Assembly: GCA_910576335.1 (NCBI GenBank)
Contig: CAJTIU010000006.1
Span: 177,795-241,794, forward strand
Source of the DNA: Lachnospiraceae bacterium
Lineage (GTDB): Bacteria > Bacillota > Clostridia > Lachnospirales > Lachnospiraceae
Reading direction: 5' to 3'
Length of the DNA stretch: 64,000 nucleotides
The first letter of the stretch is position 1, and each line of letters opens with the position of its first letter. A model generated the notes under the pieces. The model saw only the letters and a program-made list of their open reading frames with translations. It made no database searches and was not told the DNA's origin. Below are positions 1 through 7,920 of this stretch, in pieces. The position numbers were made by a program, and so were the translations under genes.

Positions 1-455
1 TATTCCATGGTGTTGTGAACCGGATCTTCGCCGGCTTCCAGGGCGAGTCTTTTGTGCCCCATGTCCTGCAGGGCGATTACCTCCCGGCGGATATCTTCCT
101 GGGAAAGCTTCTTGCGGGGGATGTGTTTGTTTTTTAAATGGTAGGGGCAGTAGGTACAGCCGTTGATACAGTAATTGGATAAATATAAGGGCGCAAAGAG
201 GACAATCCGGTTCCCGTAAAAGTCCTTTTTAATCTGCTCGGCAAGGCGGAAGATTTTTTCGTTCATATCCATATCCTCACAGGCGAGAAGGACGGAGGCC
301 TCACGGTGGGACAGACCTTTCCTCCGCGCTGCCTTTTCGATTAAAGATTCAATGAGTGGAATATTGTGTTTGTTTTCGTCTGCATATGCTAAGGTGCCAA
401 GGATTTCTTCATGGTTTATAAAATCCTCTGCGTGTTTTGAGTTTACGTCATACAT
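1..455 (-). CDS. hydG: [FeFe]-hydrogenase H-cluster maturase HydG (5' part, cut by window edge)
   Basis: Only the N-terminal part lies in the window; the gene runs off the left edge. HydG is a radical SAM tyrosine lyase that makes the CO and CN ligands (as an Fe(CO)2CN synthon) for the H-cluster of [FeFe]-hydrogenase in the cytoplasm. The translation starts MYDVNSKHAEDFINHEEIL and contains FAPLYLSNYCINGCTYCPYH, the HydG form of the CX3CX2C radical-SAM cluster, followed by a GHKRLALEAGEDP stretch typical of the family. The start at 455 follows a GGAGGAGC ribosome site 6-8 nt upstream. It lies 82 nt downstream of hydE on the same strand, so the two are probably co-transcribed. Identity follows from sequence recognition; I see nothing unusual. 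Confidence 0.95.
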   Translation of the reverse strand, partial: MYDVNSKHAEDFINHEEILGTLAYADENKHNIPLIESLIEKAARRKGLSHREASVLLACEDMDMNEKIFRLAEQIKKDFYGNRIVLFAPLYLSNYCINGCTYCPYHLKNKHIPRKKLSQEDIRREVIALQDMGHKRLALEAGEDPVHNTME

Positions 456-537
456 GATCGTTGCTCCTCCTTTAAAAATGATGTGTTGGTAAAATTTCTA
501 CGAAATGCGCGGCTTGTCAGCGCAGCTGGGACGTGAA

Positions 538-1593
538 CTATAATGGTGAATCGCCCCGCGCGGTGACAATCTGATAGCCGATGGATTCCATGCGCTTTTC
601 CAGGCGATGCCTGCATTCGGCGGATTCCTCCCCGGTACATAGCTTATTGTCGTACAGGCTGTAATTTTTACGTACGTCTGTGGGTGACAGATTAGGCATT
701 ACCACATTTGCACCGGCAAGAATCCCGAGCTCCCGTCCGTTTCCGGAAATGGTTCCAAGTGCGGTGGTGGCCGGAAGAAGAACCTGGGGAAGCATAAGCC
801 TTAGAAGCCCCAGCATAAAAAGGGTGAGTTCCGAAGTCCCTGCAGATTTATTTGCAAATGGTGTATCGTGGTGGGGAATAAATGGACCAATCCCGACCAT
901 ATGAGGGTTTAATTTTCTGATAAAAAGCATGTCCTCTGCCAGATGCTCCGCCTTCTGAAAGGGGGAGCCCACCATAAAGCCGGTTCCGGTCTGATATCCG
1001 ATTTCCTTCAGATTCCACAAGCACTCCTGACGTTTTTTCGCACTTAGGGATGCCGGGTGAAGGCGCTCATAGTGAGAAAAATCCGCTGTTTCGTGTCTGA
1101 GCAGATAGCGGTCCGCACCCGCGTCAAAATAGCGCTGATAGCTTTCACGGCTTTTTTCGCCTATAGATAAGGTCAGGGCACAGTCAGGATACTGCTCTTT
1201 TATAGAGTTAATCAGGCGAACCATGCGTTCGTCGTTATAAGAACCGTCCTCTCCGCCCTGCAGGACAAAGGTTCTGAATCCAAGGGAATAACCGGTGCGG
1301 CAGCAGGACAGAATCTCTTCTTCGCTTAACCGGTAGCGCCGGGCATGTATATTACTCCTGCGGATACCACAGTAAAAACAATCATTTTTACAGTAATTGG
1401 TAAATTCAATCAGCCCCCGGATATACACAGTGGTTCCGTAATGGCGTTTCTGTTCCTTCCTGGCAAGCGAAAATAAATACTCCGAAAGCTCCGGCGTTCT
1501 GCCGGAAATCAGTGCTGTCCACTCATCCTTTGCAAGGGTATGCTCTGTATGAAGCCTGTCAATTAGTTGGCGCAAATCGTTTTTGTCCGTCAT
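538..1593 (-). CDS. hydE: [FeFe]-hydrogenase H-cluster radical SAM maturase HydE
   Basis: HydE is a radical SAM enzyme that, with HydG and HydF, builds the H-cluster of [FeFe]-hydrogenase; it acts on the Fe(CO)2CN-cysteine synthon on the way to the dithiolate bridge. The 351-aa protein has the usual family length. The CX3CX2C cluster ligands are in NYCKNDCFYCGIR near residue 70, followed by the family hallmarks LQGGEDG and LRHETAD. It ends in the HydE-type region LLPATTALGT...GANVVMPNLSP. It is first in a hydE-hydG minus-strand pair, and the leader upstream carries its own promoter and intrinsic terminator (separate entry), so expression is probably controlled by attenuation. Confidence 0.96.
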   Translation of the reverse strand: MTDKNDLRQLIDRLHTEHTLAKDEWTALISGRTPELSEYLFSLARKEQKRHYGTTVYIRGLIEFTNYCKNDCFYCGIRRSNIHARRYRLSEEEILSCCRTGYSLGFRTFVLQGGEDGSYNDERMVRLINSIKEQYPDCALTLSIGEKSRESYQRYFDAGADRYLLRHETADFSHYERLHPASLSAKKRQECLWNLKEIGYQTGTGFMVGSPFQKAEHLAEDMLFIRKLNPHMVGIGPFIPHHDTPFANKSAGTSELTLFMLGLLRLMLPQVLLPATTALGTISGNGRELGILAGANVVMPNLSPTDVRKNYSLYDNKLCTGEESAECRHRLEKRMESIGYQIVTARGDSPL

Positions 1594-1674
1594 GATGCCA
1601 TACTCCTAAAACATGATTGCTGTTGCTGCCGCGTTCGCAGTAACGGTCAGCGGTCTATTCTGTGTTTTTTCAGA

Positions 1675-1833
1675 AATAAAAAAACCTGACATTTGCGGCG
1701 TCAGGAAATAAGAAAGCAGTAGTGCTTTCAAACAATATATAACCGGCGCCTTTTCACTTAGGTGCTGCCCTTTGTGATTAGTACGTGCTTTTAACGTTTG
1801 TATCATTTTATCATAATAATTTAGAAGTTACAA
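1675..1833 (-). promoter_or_regulatory. Promoter and structured leader with intrinsic terminator upstream of hydE
   Basis: On the minus strand TTGTAA (1828-1833) and TAAAAT (1805-1810) are separated by 17 nt, a good sigma-A promoter. The roughly 120-nt RNA after it begins CAAAC, which can pair with GUUUG about 65 nt later to close a domain. A small hairpin (GAAAGCA/UGCUUUC) follows. Then comes a textbook terminator, CCTGAC-loop-GTCAGG (1685-1705) followed by seven Ts. The terminator precedes the hydE start (1593), so this looks like an attenuator or riboswitch. A GGCG in the first domain could pair with CGCC in the terminator loop. I could not match it to a known riboswitch class. Confidence 0.6.
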
Positions 1834-1965
1834 GCTATTAAGTGGTAAAAAATCAGTTGTATTCTAAAACATCCATATTCTAACCTGGAAAAACCGGAAT
1901 AACACCGCACAAAATTTTGCCATTTTGCGCAAGAAATTGTTTTTTAGAGCCTATAACTATAGTAT

Positions 1966-2335
1966 GATCACTGATTGCGTACGGGCTTACAAGGTTCAAA
2001 TTCCGGGGCAGGAGGCTTATGTTCCTCGGCGTGATTCTGACCATTTTGGTACCGCCCCAGATTCTGCCGATTCCTTTTTATATCCAGTATGCAAAAATGG
2101 GATGGATCGGGGGAATCCTGCCGATGGTGATCCCTTCCTTTTTCGGTGGGGGACTGAACGGCGGTCTGTTTGTGTTTATTTTCATGCAGTTTTTCAAAGG
2201 AATACCAAAGACCTGTGAGGAGGCGGCAAAATTAGAAGGCGCGGTCCGGTGGAATTTGCAGCATGTGTACTGACACTCACGCCGGTTGTGTTTTTTTTAC
2301 TGCTGATCCAGAGAAAATTTATAGCTACTATTCAC
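1966..2335 (+). pseudogene. Remnant of a carbohydrate ABC transporter permease (MalG type)
   Basis: The reading frame SLIAYGLTRFKFRGR, then LMFLGVILTILVPPQILP and later GIPKTCEEAAKLEGA, is the C-terminal half of a sugar ABC permease, including the EAA loop that contacts the ATPase. There is no start codon: a stop lies just before SLIAYG and the N-terminal half is missing. After the EAA loop the frame breaks, and the expected final helix continues in another frame (LTPVVFFLLLIQRKFI). No partner genes remain nearby. It is therefore a decayed fragment. The boundaries are approximate. Confidence 0.8.
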
Positions 2336-2445
2336 GAGTCAGGGATGCGCTAAACTGTGCATCCCGTAAGAACGTGATACAGGGGTGAGGGGCGGATTAG
2401 CGGTAGTGCTTTGCCTGCCCCATTCTTTCCTGCAAGTGCGACCGT
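2327..2445. repeat. Interspersed palindromic repeat, long form, truncated (GTTACTATTCACGG family)
   Basis: Begins GCTACTATTCACGAGTCAGG and contains the internal GGGATGCG...GCATCCCG hairpin and the GTGATACAGGGGTGAGGGGC block. The same order of blocks occurs at 62443-62586 and, inverted, at 58555-58700. The right-hand terminal repeat is missing here. Confidence 0.6.
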
Positions 2446-2463
2446 AAATCAGAAGCATCTTTT

Positions 2464-3720
2464 CTAACAAAATTCCACTGGCAGTGCAGCCGTATTCGCA
2501 TTCAGCCAGAGCGGTGAATTATATAGACAAAGAATGACGCCGGTTCCCCGCTTTTTCCCGGGAATGCGTTCGATGACATCGAATGCATTTGTCATGGACA
2601 GCTTTGGATTGGCGCTCATCTTAATCTCGACCGGATAGAGGGTATCATTTTGTTCAATGATGAGGTCAATCTCAGCTTCACGCCCGGCAAAAGGATCTGT
2701 CTGGCATTTCCTTAATTTATCTTTTCCTCTGTAATATGTGACATACATCTGATAATCCCTCCCTGCATTGGAGAAGCTTTTCAGAATTTCCGACACTGCA
2801 AAAGTCTCGAATAATTCACCGGCTAATGCACCATTCATGGCTGTTTCGGCAGTCTGGTATTTTGTAAGGAAACACACTAGCCCTGTATCGCGGAAATACA
2901 TCTTAGGTGTTTTGACTGCTCTTGTCAGGGCGGAGTTTGAATAAGGATGCATGATATAAATGATTCCTGATGCCTCCAGTAGGGAAGTCCACTCTTTTGC
3001 TGTTGCAGCTGTTATTTCGATCTGAGATGCTACAGAGGAATAATTCAGCATTCCCCCGGTACGTGCCGCCATTGCGGTAAGGAACTGAGTGAATTTCAGC
3101 TTGTCTTTCACATTTCCCAATTCATTAATATCTCGTTCAAGATAAGTCTGGACGTAGGAACCATAAAATGTCTGCCAGTCAACATCCGGATCCGTCAGGG
3201 CAGGATAGCCGCCCCGGTGGATGATTTCCCAGATATTCTTACAGGGATGGTAACTCAGTTCACGTTCGTGAATATATTCTTCTGTTGGAATAAAAGGTTT
3301 GTCAAAGGAATCCTGCTGTATCTCCCGCAGGGAAAGCCCTGCCAGTTCAAGGATTGCAATTCTGCCGGCCAGGGATTCCGAGACATTTTTCATTAGATGG
3401 TATTGCTGTGAACCGGTGAGGAGAAACTGCCCTTTTTGGTCAGATTTGTCACATTCCATTTTGATATAGGGAAAAAGTTCTGTAATATACTGCACTTCAT
3501 CCAAGATGACAGGTGGTTTGTTATTGCGGAAAAACAGTCCTGGCTCTTTCATGGTTTCAGCGAGTAAAACGGGATTATCAAAGGTAATATACCGCCGGTC
3601 TTTATATAGGTGCTTCAGGAGCGTTGATTTCCCGACTTGTCTTGGACCAGTGACTAGAATGGATTTAAACCCTTTTTCTGTTTTTTGGATTGTCTTTTCC
3701 AGACTTCTTTGGATATACAT
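2464..3720 (-). CDS. AAA family ATPase with DUF4143 C-terminal domain
   Basis: A 418-aa ATP-binding protein of the AAA_14/DUF4143 family, very common in gut Firmicutes and of unknown cellular function. The Walker A motif is GPRQVGKSTLL near residue 25, the Walker B is PPVILDEVQYI, and a TGSQQYHLM sensor segment follows. The C-terminal half carries the DUF4143 pattern (MYFRDTGLVCFLT) and the nuclease-like ending EIDLIIEQNDTLYPVEIKMS, a PD-(D/E)XK signature. Length is normal for the family. Neighbours on both sides are debris and repeats, so context gives no function. It probably moves as a single-gene accessory element, which is inference. Confidence 0.85.
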   Translation of the reverse strand: MYIQRSLEKTIQKTEKGFKSILVTGPRQVGKSTLLKHLYKDRRYITFDNPVLLAETMKEPGLFFRNNKPPVILDEVQYITELFPYIKMECDKSDQKGQFLLTGSQQYHLMKNVSESLAGRIAILELAGLSLREIQQDSFDKPFIPTEEYIHERELSYHPCKNIWEIIHRGGYPALTDPDVDWQTFYGSYVQTYLERDINELGNVKDKLKFTQFLTAMAARTGGMLNYSSVASQIEITAATAKEWTSLLEASGIIYIMHPYSNSALTRAVKTPKMYFRDTGLVCFLTKYQTAETAMNGALAGELFETFAVSEILKSFSNAGRDYQMYVTYYRGKDKLRKCQTDPFAGREAEIDLIIEQNDTLYPVEIKMSANPKLSMTNAFDVIERIPGKKRGTGVILCLYNSPLWLNANTAALPVEFC

Positions 3721-3832
3721 ACAAAGTTTCCTTTCTTTGAAAGATGTTGTAGTGCGGCTGATTTATAGTACTATTATAAATTAGTTGAAATATTCTGGCA
3801 ATACATTTTTATCGTATTCTGGCATAATGCTT

Positions 3833-3869
3833 GTTACGATTCACGGACTAACCGGCCGCTCATAGTAAC
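3833..3869. repeat. 37-bp palindromic repeat (short form)
   Basis: Starts GTTACGATTCACGG and ends GGCCGCTCATAGTAAC, an imperfect palindrome. The same short form is at 18418-18454 and, inverted, at 33685-33720. It looks like the two ends of the long repeat joined with the middle deleted. Confidence 0.75.
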
Positions 3870-3889
3870 AACTACAGCGGAAGTATTAC

Positions 3890-4060
3890 AAAGACTTTCG
3901 AAATTAGGCCAAAGGGGACGCGTGTATCTAAGGCAACAGTAGCAAAAAAAGGCTTTTCGGTAAAATGGAAGAAGCAGAAACAACAGACAACAGGTTATCA
4001 GATACAATGCTCTACAAGCAAGTATTTTAAGAAAGGAGTAAAGTGGCTCTCAAAGTCCGG
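3890..4060 (+). pseudogene. Fragment of an Fn3-type surface protein
   Basis: One frame reads TRVSKATVAKKGFSVKWKKQ followed by TTGYQIQCSTSKYFKKG, the typical strand pattern of the lysine-rich fibronectin-III repeats of Lachnospiraceae secreted proteins (compare the intact protein at 22665-25175). There is no start, signal peptide or continuation, so it is a relic of perhaps half a domain. Boundaries are approximate. Confidence 0.65.
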
Positions 4061-4193
4061 ACAGGTGGCTCAACAGCCCCCCGGAATAATCAATCAAAAT
4101 AGGAGACTAATTATAAGACGCCGATTATTTACTGCTTACAAAGTAATTACGCTTTTGGAAAAGGAGTTTACGGTTTAACACTATATGCAGTAA

Positions 4194-4241
4194 ACCGTAT
4201 AATTAGCTTCAAATATATTATAAAGCTAATTATACGGTTTT
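4194..4241. repeat. Large near-perfect palindrome at the 3' end of the peptide cluster
   Basis: AAACCGTATAATTAGCTT is followed after a 12-nt loop by its exact complement AAGCTAATTATACGGTTT, an 18-bp perfect stem. It lies 40 nt downstream of the last precursor peptide gene (minus strand) and could end or protect its mRNA. No T-run follows on the minus strand, so it is not a classical terminator; a recombination or insertion end is also possible. Confidence 0.7.
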
Positions 4242-4280
4242 ACATGCTATTTTTTGCCTAAATTTTGTTCAGATACCGTG

Positions 4281-4364
4281 TTACCAATTGCAACAATATT
4301 CTCCAGACATAAAAAGCATTACAGCCTTTTGGGCTTTAATCTTTTTTTTATTAAGCTTTTTCAT
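4281..4364 (-). CDS. Precursor peptide B of the radical SAM peptide cluster (27 aa)
   Basis: A 27-codon gene starting MKKLNKKKIKA (residues 1-11) and ending GEYCCNW (residues 21-27). A strong GGGAGG ribosome site lies 7-8 nt upstream of the ATG at 4364. It is homologous to precursor A at 10872-10952: both start MKKL, have a Lys-rich leader with IKA at 9-11, a hydrophobic middle ending in Met, then Gly-Glu, one residue, Cys-Cys, one residue and a terminal Trp. The two genes sit about 6.5 kb apart in the same operon-like cluster with two radical SAM enzymes, an ACP and ABC exporters. From this I infer that it is a RiPP precursor whose CC-x-W tail is modified. No transcription data are available; the conserved twin is the main evidence. 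Confidence 0.82.
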   Translation of the reverse strand: MKKLNKKKIKAQKAVMLFMSGEYCCNW

Positions 4365-4423
4365 TCTGATACCTCCCTTGCATATTATTTATTAACATCG
4401 TCAAATCAACGATGTAAATAGCT

Positions 4424-4639
4424 TTATTTTTTTTTCATTACCCAATCATGAATATATATGTATAGCAAAAGAACAGCTACCGGAATTAACGCAAATTTCC
4501 TATTGTAAATTGCCAATATACATACTAATATTGTTCCGCATATTCCTCTGAATAATCGTCGTAAATATTCATCGTTTTTAAATGCCACAGATAAAATCCA
4601 TAGCACAACAGTTACAACTACTAGAATATAATATATCAT
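4424..4639 (-). CDS. Small membrane protein, 71 aa (candidate immunity or accessory protein)
   Basis: Not recognised as a family. It consists almost wholly of three hydrophobic segments: residues 1-20 (IYYILVVVTVVLWILSVAF), about 30-46 and about 50-66, ending WVMKKK. The start at 4639 has a GGGAG site about 10 nt upstream. It lies between the second ABC half-transporter (32 nt upstream) and precursor peptide B (about 60 nt downstream) on the same strand. In peptide-bacteriocin clusters such small membrane proteins are often immunity proteins; here that is only inference. Confidence 0.7.
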   Translation of the reverse strand: MIYYILVVVTVVLWILSVAFKNDEYLRRLFRGICGTILVCILAIYNRKFALIPVAVLLLYIYIHDWVMKKK

Positions 4640-4671
4640 ATTAATCTATCTCCCTGCTGAATATCAGTATT

Positions 4672-6264
4672 TTATTCTAATACACAAATATTCTCCGCAT
4701 GCTTTAACAATTCTTCATCATGGGATACAATTATTAAAATTTTATTGATTTTTATTTTATTTAAAATCTTCCAAAATTTCTCCTTATTGCCCATATCTAG
4801 TGATGCTACAGGCTCATCCATAACAATAATTGGGCAGTTTTTATATAATGCTCTGGCAATTGATAGACGCTGTCTCTCCCCGCCTGACAGATTCGTTAAT
4901 TCACTGCTTAAATTATGGTACATCCTGTTTGCTAAAGTAGCAACCCACTCCTCAAGTCCAAGCTCGTCAAGGAGCCCTGCCACTAATTTTTCGTTTGGTT
5001 CTTCTGAAAATCCCGTGATATTATCAATAACTGTACCTTCCAATAATATATTCTCTTGGTCAACATAGGCAGTATTCCCCTTTAGTTCTTCTTCAGATTG
5101 TTTTTTGTTATCAAAAAATATTGCTCCTGTCTGTGGTGTAATTAAACCACATAAAATTTTTATTAAAGTCGATTTCCCTGTTCCATTTCTTCCTATTACA
5201 ACATTTATTTTATTCTTTTCAAAAAAATAGGAACACTTTTTTAAGCCTCTTCCATTTTTATATCTGTAGCTTAGGTCTTTAATTTTGATAACATCAACAT
5301 TTCCCTTTTCAAGCACATTAGAATGTGTCCTCTCCTTTTGTGCTATCTTAGGCAGCCTCATAATACGTTCAACTGATACACTGCACTCCACGCTTTTCAT
5401 CTGGTACTCTCCAAATGCTCGGGCTATTTCCCCAAAAAAGCTTGTTATGTTCAGCATTGCAATTACCATGCCTATATTCATTCCTGCATACATAACACCA
5501 TGAAAAATAACGGAAAGTTCTCTTAATATATTACATAGGTATGAAATTGTATCAAATAGTATAATTATGTTTTCCTTCTGCAATTCTTTTTTTGAACGGT
5601 CATGTACGATTCTCTTATGGTTCTCAAACAGTCGCTTACTAAATTTGTAGAAGTTTAATATTTCAATCATTTGGAATAGCATAACGGAGGATTTATTTTC
5701 CATATCGACGTTTTCCATTCGTTCTATTTCGTACTCTTTTATTTTTTTTGCATAAAGGTAGGACGAGGCAGAAATTACAGAAAACAATAGTACATATATA
5801 AATAATACTTTGTTCACACAAAAAACCATGATCCCCATAAATGCTGATACCACAATGGACTCAATCAATTCAGACAAATTATTTTCCAAAAAATTTATAA
5901 TTTTGTTTTTATCCTCCGTTATATTAGATATGACTTCCCCTTCCTTATCATATTCCTCCAATATACTATCATTTAAAAAGGCTGTAAAAACTCTTTCCTC
6001 TAGATTCTCTCTGATGTAAATCAGTTTTTTTACTGTAATTTTGCGAAAGAAAATAATAAAAATAAAACATAATACTAAGACAAACACTAAAATTATTAAA
6101 CTATTTATGCTTATTTTCTGTACATATACTACTGAGTTGACAAGTATTGCTGCAATCATGGAAGCAGAACAAGCTGCTAATCCAATCATAAATGACGTTG
6201 CACACAATAGAACTATTATCTGTACTGTATTTTTCCCACAAATCGTTCTCCAAGTATACTTCAT
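4672..6264 (-). CDS. ABC half-transporter (membrane domain + ATPase), peptide export
   Basis: About 530 aa: an N-terminal membrane domain of around six helices (residues 10-290), then an ABC ATPase. The ATPase has Walker A GRNGTGKST, Q-loop AYVDQEN, signature LSGGERQRLSIARAL, Walker B IIVMDEP and H-loop VSHDEE, so it should be catalytically competent. There is no N-terminal C39 protease domain, so leader removal must be done elsewhere. The Met at 6264 is preferred because GGAG lies 8 nt upstream; a Met 6 codons earlier has a poor site. It follows a second half-transporter on the same strand and the two probably form a heterodimer that exports the modified peptide. Substrate is inferred from context. 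Confidence 0.85.
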   Translation of the reverse strand: MKYTWRTICGKNTVQIIVLLCATSFMIGLAACSASMIAAILVNSVVYVQKISINSLIILVFVLVLCFIFIIFFRKITVKKLIYIRENLEERVFTAFLNDSILEEYDKEGEVISNITEDKNKIINFLENNLSELIESIVVSAFMGIMVFCVNKVLFIYVLLFSVISASSYLYAKKIKEYEIERMENVDMENKSSVMLFQMIEILNFYKFSKRLFENHKRIVHDRSKKELQKENIIILFDTISYLCNILRELSVIFHGVMYAGMNIGMVIAMLNITSFFGEIARAFGEYQMKSVECSVSVERIMRLPKIAQKERTHSNVLEKGNVDVIKIKDLSYRYKNGRGLKKCSYFFEKNKINVVIGRNGTGKSTLIKILCGLITPQTGAIFFDNKKQSEEELKGNTAYVDQENILLEGTVIDNITGFSEEPNEKLVAGLLDELGLEEWVATLANRMYHNLSSELTNLSGGERQRLSIARALYKNCPIIVMDEPVASLDMGNKEKFWKILNKIKINKILIIVSHDEELLKHAENICVLE

Positions 6265-6335
6265 TTCCATATCTCCGTCCATTTTAATGGCTAATCTTTT
6301 GCCTTCTGCTTGGGTAATATACCTTCGATTTTCCG

Positions 6336-7907
6336 CTATTGGAGGTTATAAGTGTAACAGGCATACGCGTCCAAATAATTTTCATGCATTGTTGCTACTA
6401 TACATCTGTCTTTTGAAGCTTCAGCTATAATTTTTACCATTTTTTCTTTAATGTCTATATCTAAGGCATTGAATGGCTCATCTAAAAGCACCCAGTTTGC
6501 CCCACTACTAATTCCCCTTAAAATTTGTATCAATTTTTTCTCACCCCCCGATAGTTTCTCAACACTTGTTTTATCCTTGACTTTCTCTAGTAAATCAATA
6601 TCGTTATTCTTGATAATATTAAAAATCTTACTATCGTTTAGACTTTCGTTTGCCATTTTAAAATTTTCCATTATATTTCCACTTAATACCGGCTCTTGGG
6701 GCTCATATACACATAACCTCAACAACACATCCCTTGTTATTTTTTGATTTCCTAGAGAATACTTACCTTTGTCTGCAAAATAAAAGCCTGAAATACATTT
6801 CAATAATGTACTCTTGCCAACTCCGCTTTTCCCTTTTATTAACACTAGTCCTGTAACTGGTAATTTCAACGAGGAGAAATTTAGAACAGGCTTTTCATCA
6901 TATGAATAACATAAATTTTCAACTGTCAGTTCATTTAGTTCATATTGGGTGCTGCGGTCTTCAATGGAAAGTTGGGGTATATTATAATACTGTTCCAAAA
7001 AATTCAGATCCTCTTTTTGCTCCTGTATTTTTCCAATTCTTTCTGCAATTTCTAGCATGTTATTAAGAAGGTAAAAAAATATGTATGTAGATGACAAAAT
7101 CCCGCCATTTACCAAATCGATTTTTGATGACATTAGTGCTGCCAAAACTGGAATTATAATCATAATAGTGCATTGTGCTAACTGTTGATAAACATCCATT
7201 ATGATTTTACAATTTTTCTTCTCTTGTTCCAACTTTGACATATGTGCTATATTTGTGCGAAAATTCTTTAAAATGATGTTCTCTAGTGAATAACATTTTA
7301 TAAGTCCCAAACCTTTCATCATATTCTGTATCAAAAGTAATATTTGCTGTTGTCTTTCATTTAACTTTTCTTGCTTTTGCATAATCGGTTTGCTCAAAAT
7401 CATAGTTCCAAAAGGAATACAGATCATTAAAACCACAAAAAAGAAATATCGTATATCCATCACAAGACAAATATAACTACACAGAAATAAAAGCATAATC
7501 GCAGAACATAACCCTTCGATTAAATTATCAATTAAAAAACTGCATGTCTCAACTTTCACCCCCAATATACCATATTTTGATAAGCCAATACTATATACTT
7601 TTTGTGGCTCTAATTTCCACAGAGATTCCACAAAATTATTTTTTAGATTTTCGTTCATTTTAATGTAATATTTGCTGCTCTGTTTCTTTGATACATAATG
7701 AAATATAGTTGTACAAGCGACAAATAGTATTATGTATAAAAAAAACTTCTTGTTTATGTCCGATGAAGTGTAAAATAATTTTTCCTCTACGATTCTTATA
7801 AACGGAATGTACAAAAATCCAAGTAGTTTGTTTGTAATGCCAAGTAATATTATGGTTAGGAAAATTTTCTTGGTTTGTTTAATATAATTTAGTATTTGTA
7901 TTCTCAT
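6336..7907 (-). CDS. ABC half-transporter (membrane domain + ATPase), peptide export
   Basis: About 523 aa: a hydrophobic membrane domain (residues 10-290), then an ABC ATPase with Walker A GKSGVGKST, Q-loop YEPQEP, signature LSGGEKKLIQI, Walker B WVLLDEP and H-loop ATMHEN. All nucleotide-binding motifs look intact. The ATG at 7907 is chosen because AAAGGA lies 8 nt upstream, 3 nt after the stop of the preceding gene. An in-frame TTG 8 codons earlier would overlap that gene. With the next gene it makes a likely heterodimeric exporter for the precursor peptides of this cluster. The AT-rich codon use matches the rest of the cluster and not the flanks. Confidence 0.85.
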   Translation of the reverse strand: MRIQILNYIKQTKKIFLTIILLGITNKLLGFLYIPFIRIVEEKLFYTSSDINKKFFLYIILFVACTTIFHYVSKKQSSKYYIKMNENLKNNFVESLWKLEPQKVYSIGLSKYGILGVKVETCSFLIDNLIEGLCSAIMLLFLCSYICLVMDIRYFFFVVLMICIPFGTMILSKPIMQKQEKLNERQQQILLLIQNMMKGLGLIKCYSLENIILKNFRTNIAHMSKLEQEKKNCKIIMDVYQQLAQCTIMIIIPVLAALMSSKIDLVNGGILSSTYIFFYLLNNMLEIAERIGKIQEQKEDLNFLEQYYNIPQLSIEDRSTQYELNELTVENLCYSYDEKPVLNFSSLKLPVTGLVLIKGKSGVGKSTLLKCISGFYFADKGKYSLGNQKITRDVLLRLCVYEPQEPVLSGNIMENFKMANESLNDSKIFNIIKNNDIDLLEKVKDKTSVEKLSGGEKKLIQILRGISSGANWVLLDEPFNALDIDIKEKMVKIIAEASKDRCIVATMHENYLDAYACYTYNLQ

Positions 7908-7920
7908 TGCCGTAGTCCTT

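Larger units (their letters stand above)
3721..4193. other. Gene-free stretch with a short palindrome and an Fn3-protein remnant
   Basis: Apart from the repeat at 3833-3869 and the pseudogene fragment at about 3890-4060, I see no supported gene here. Its composition becomes AT-rich towards the right, where the peptide cluster begins. Confidence 0.5.

Noticed and set aside
1606..1806. 66-codon minus-strand frame upstream of hydE
   Set aside because: It covers the promoter and terminator of the leader; the structured RNA explains this DNA better.
1675..1833. Assigning the hydE leader to a named riboswitch class (for example the czcD/NiCo type because of a GGGCAGC block)
   Set aside because: One short block is not enough; the four-way junction pattern could not be confirmed by eye.
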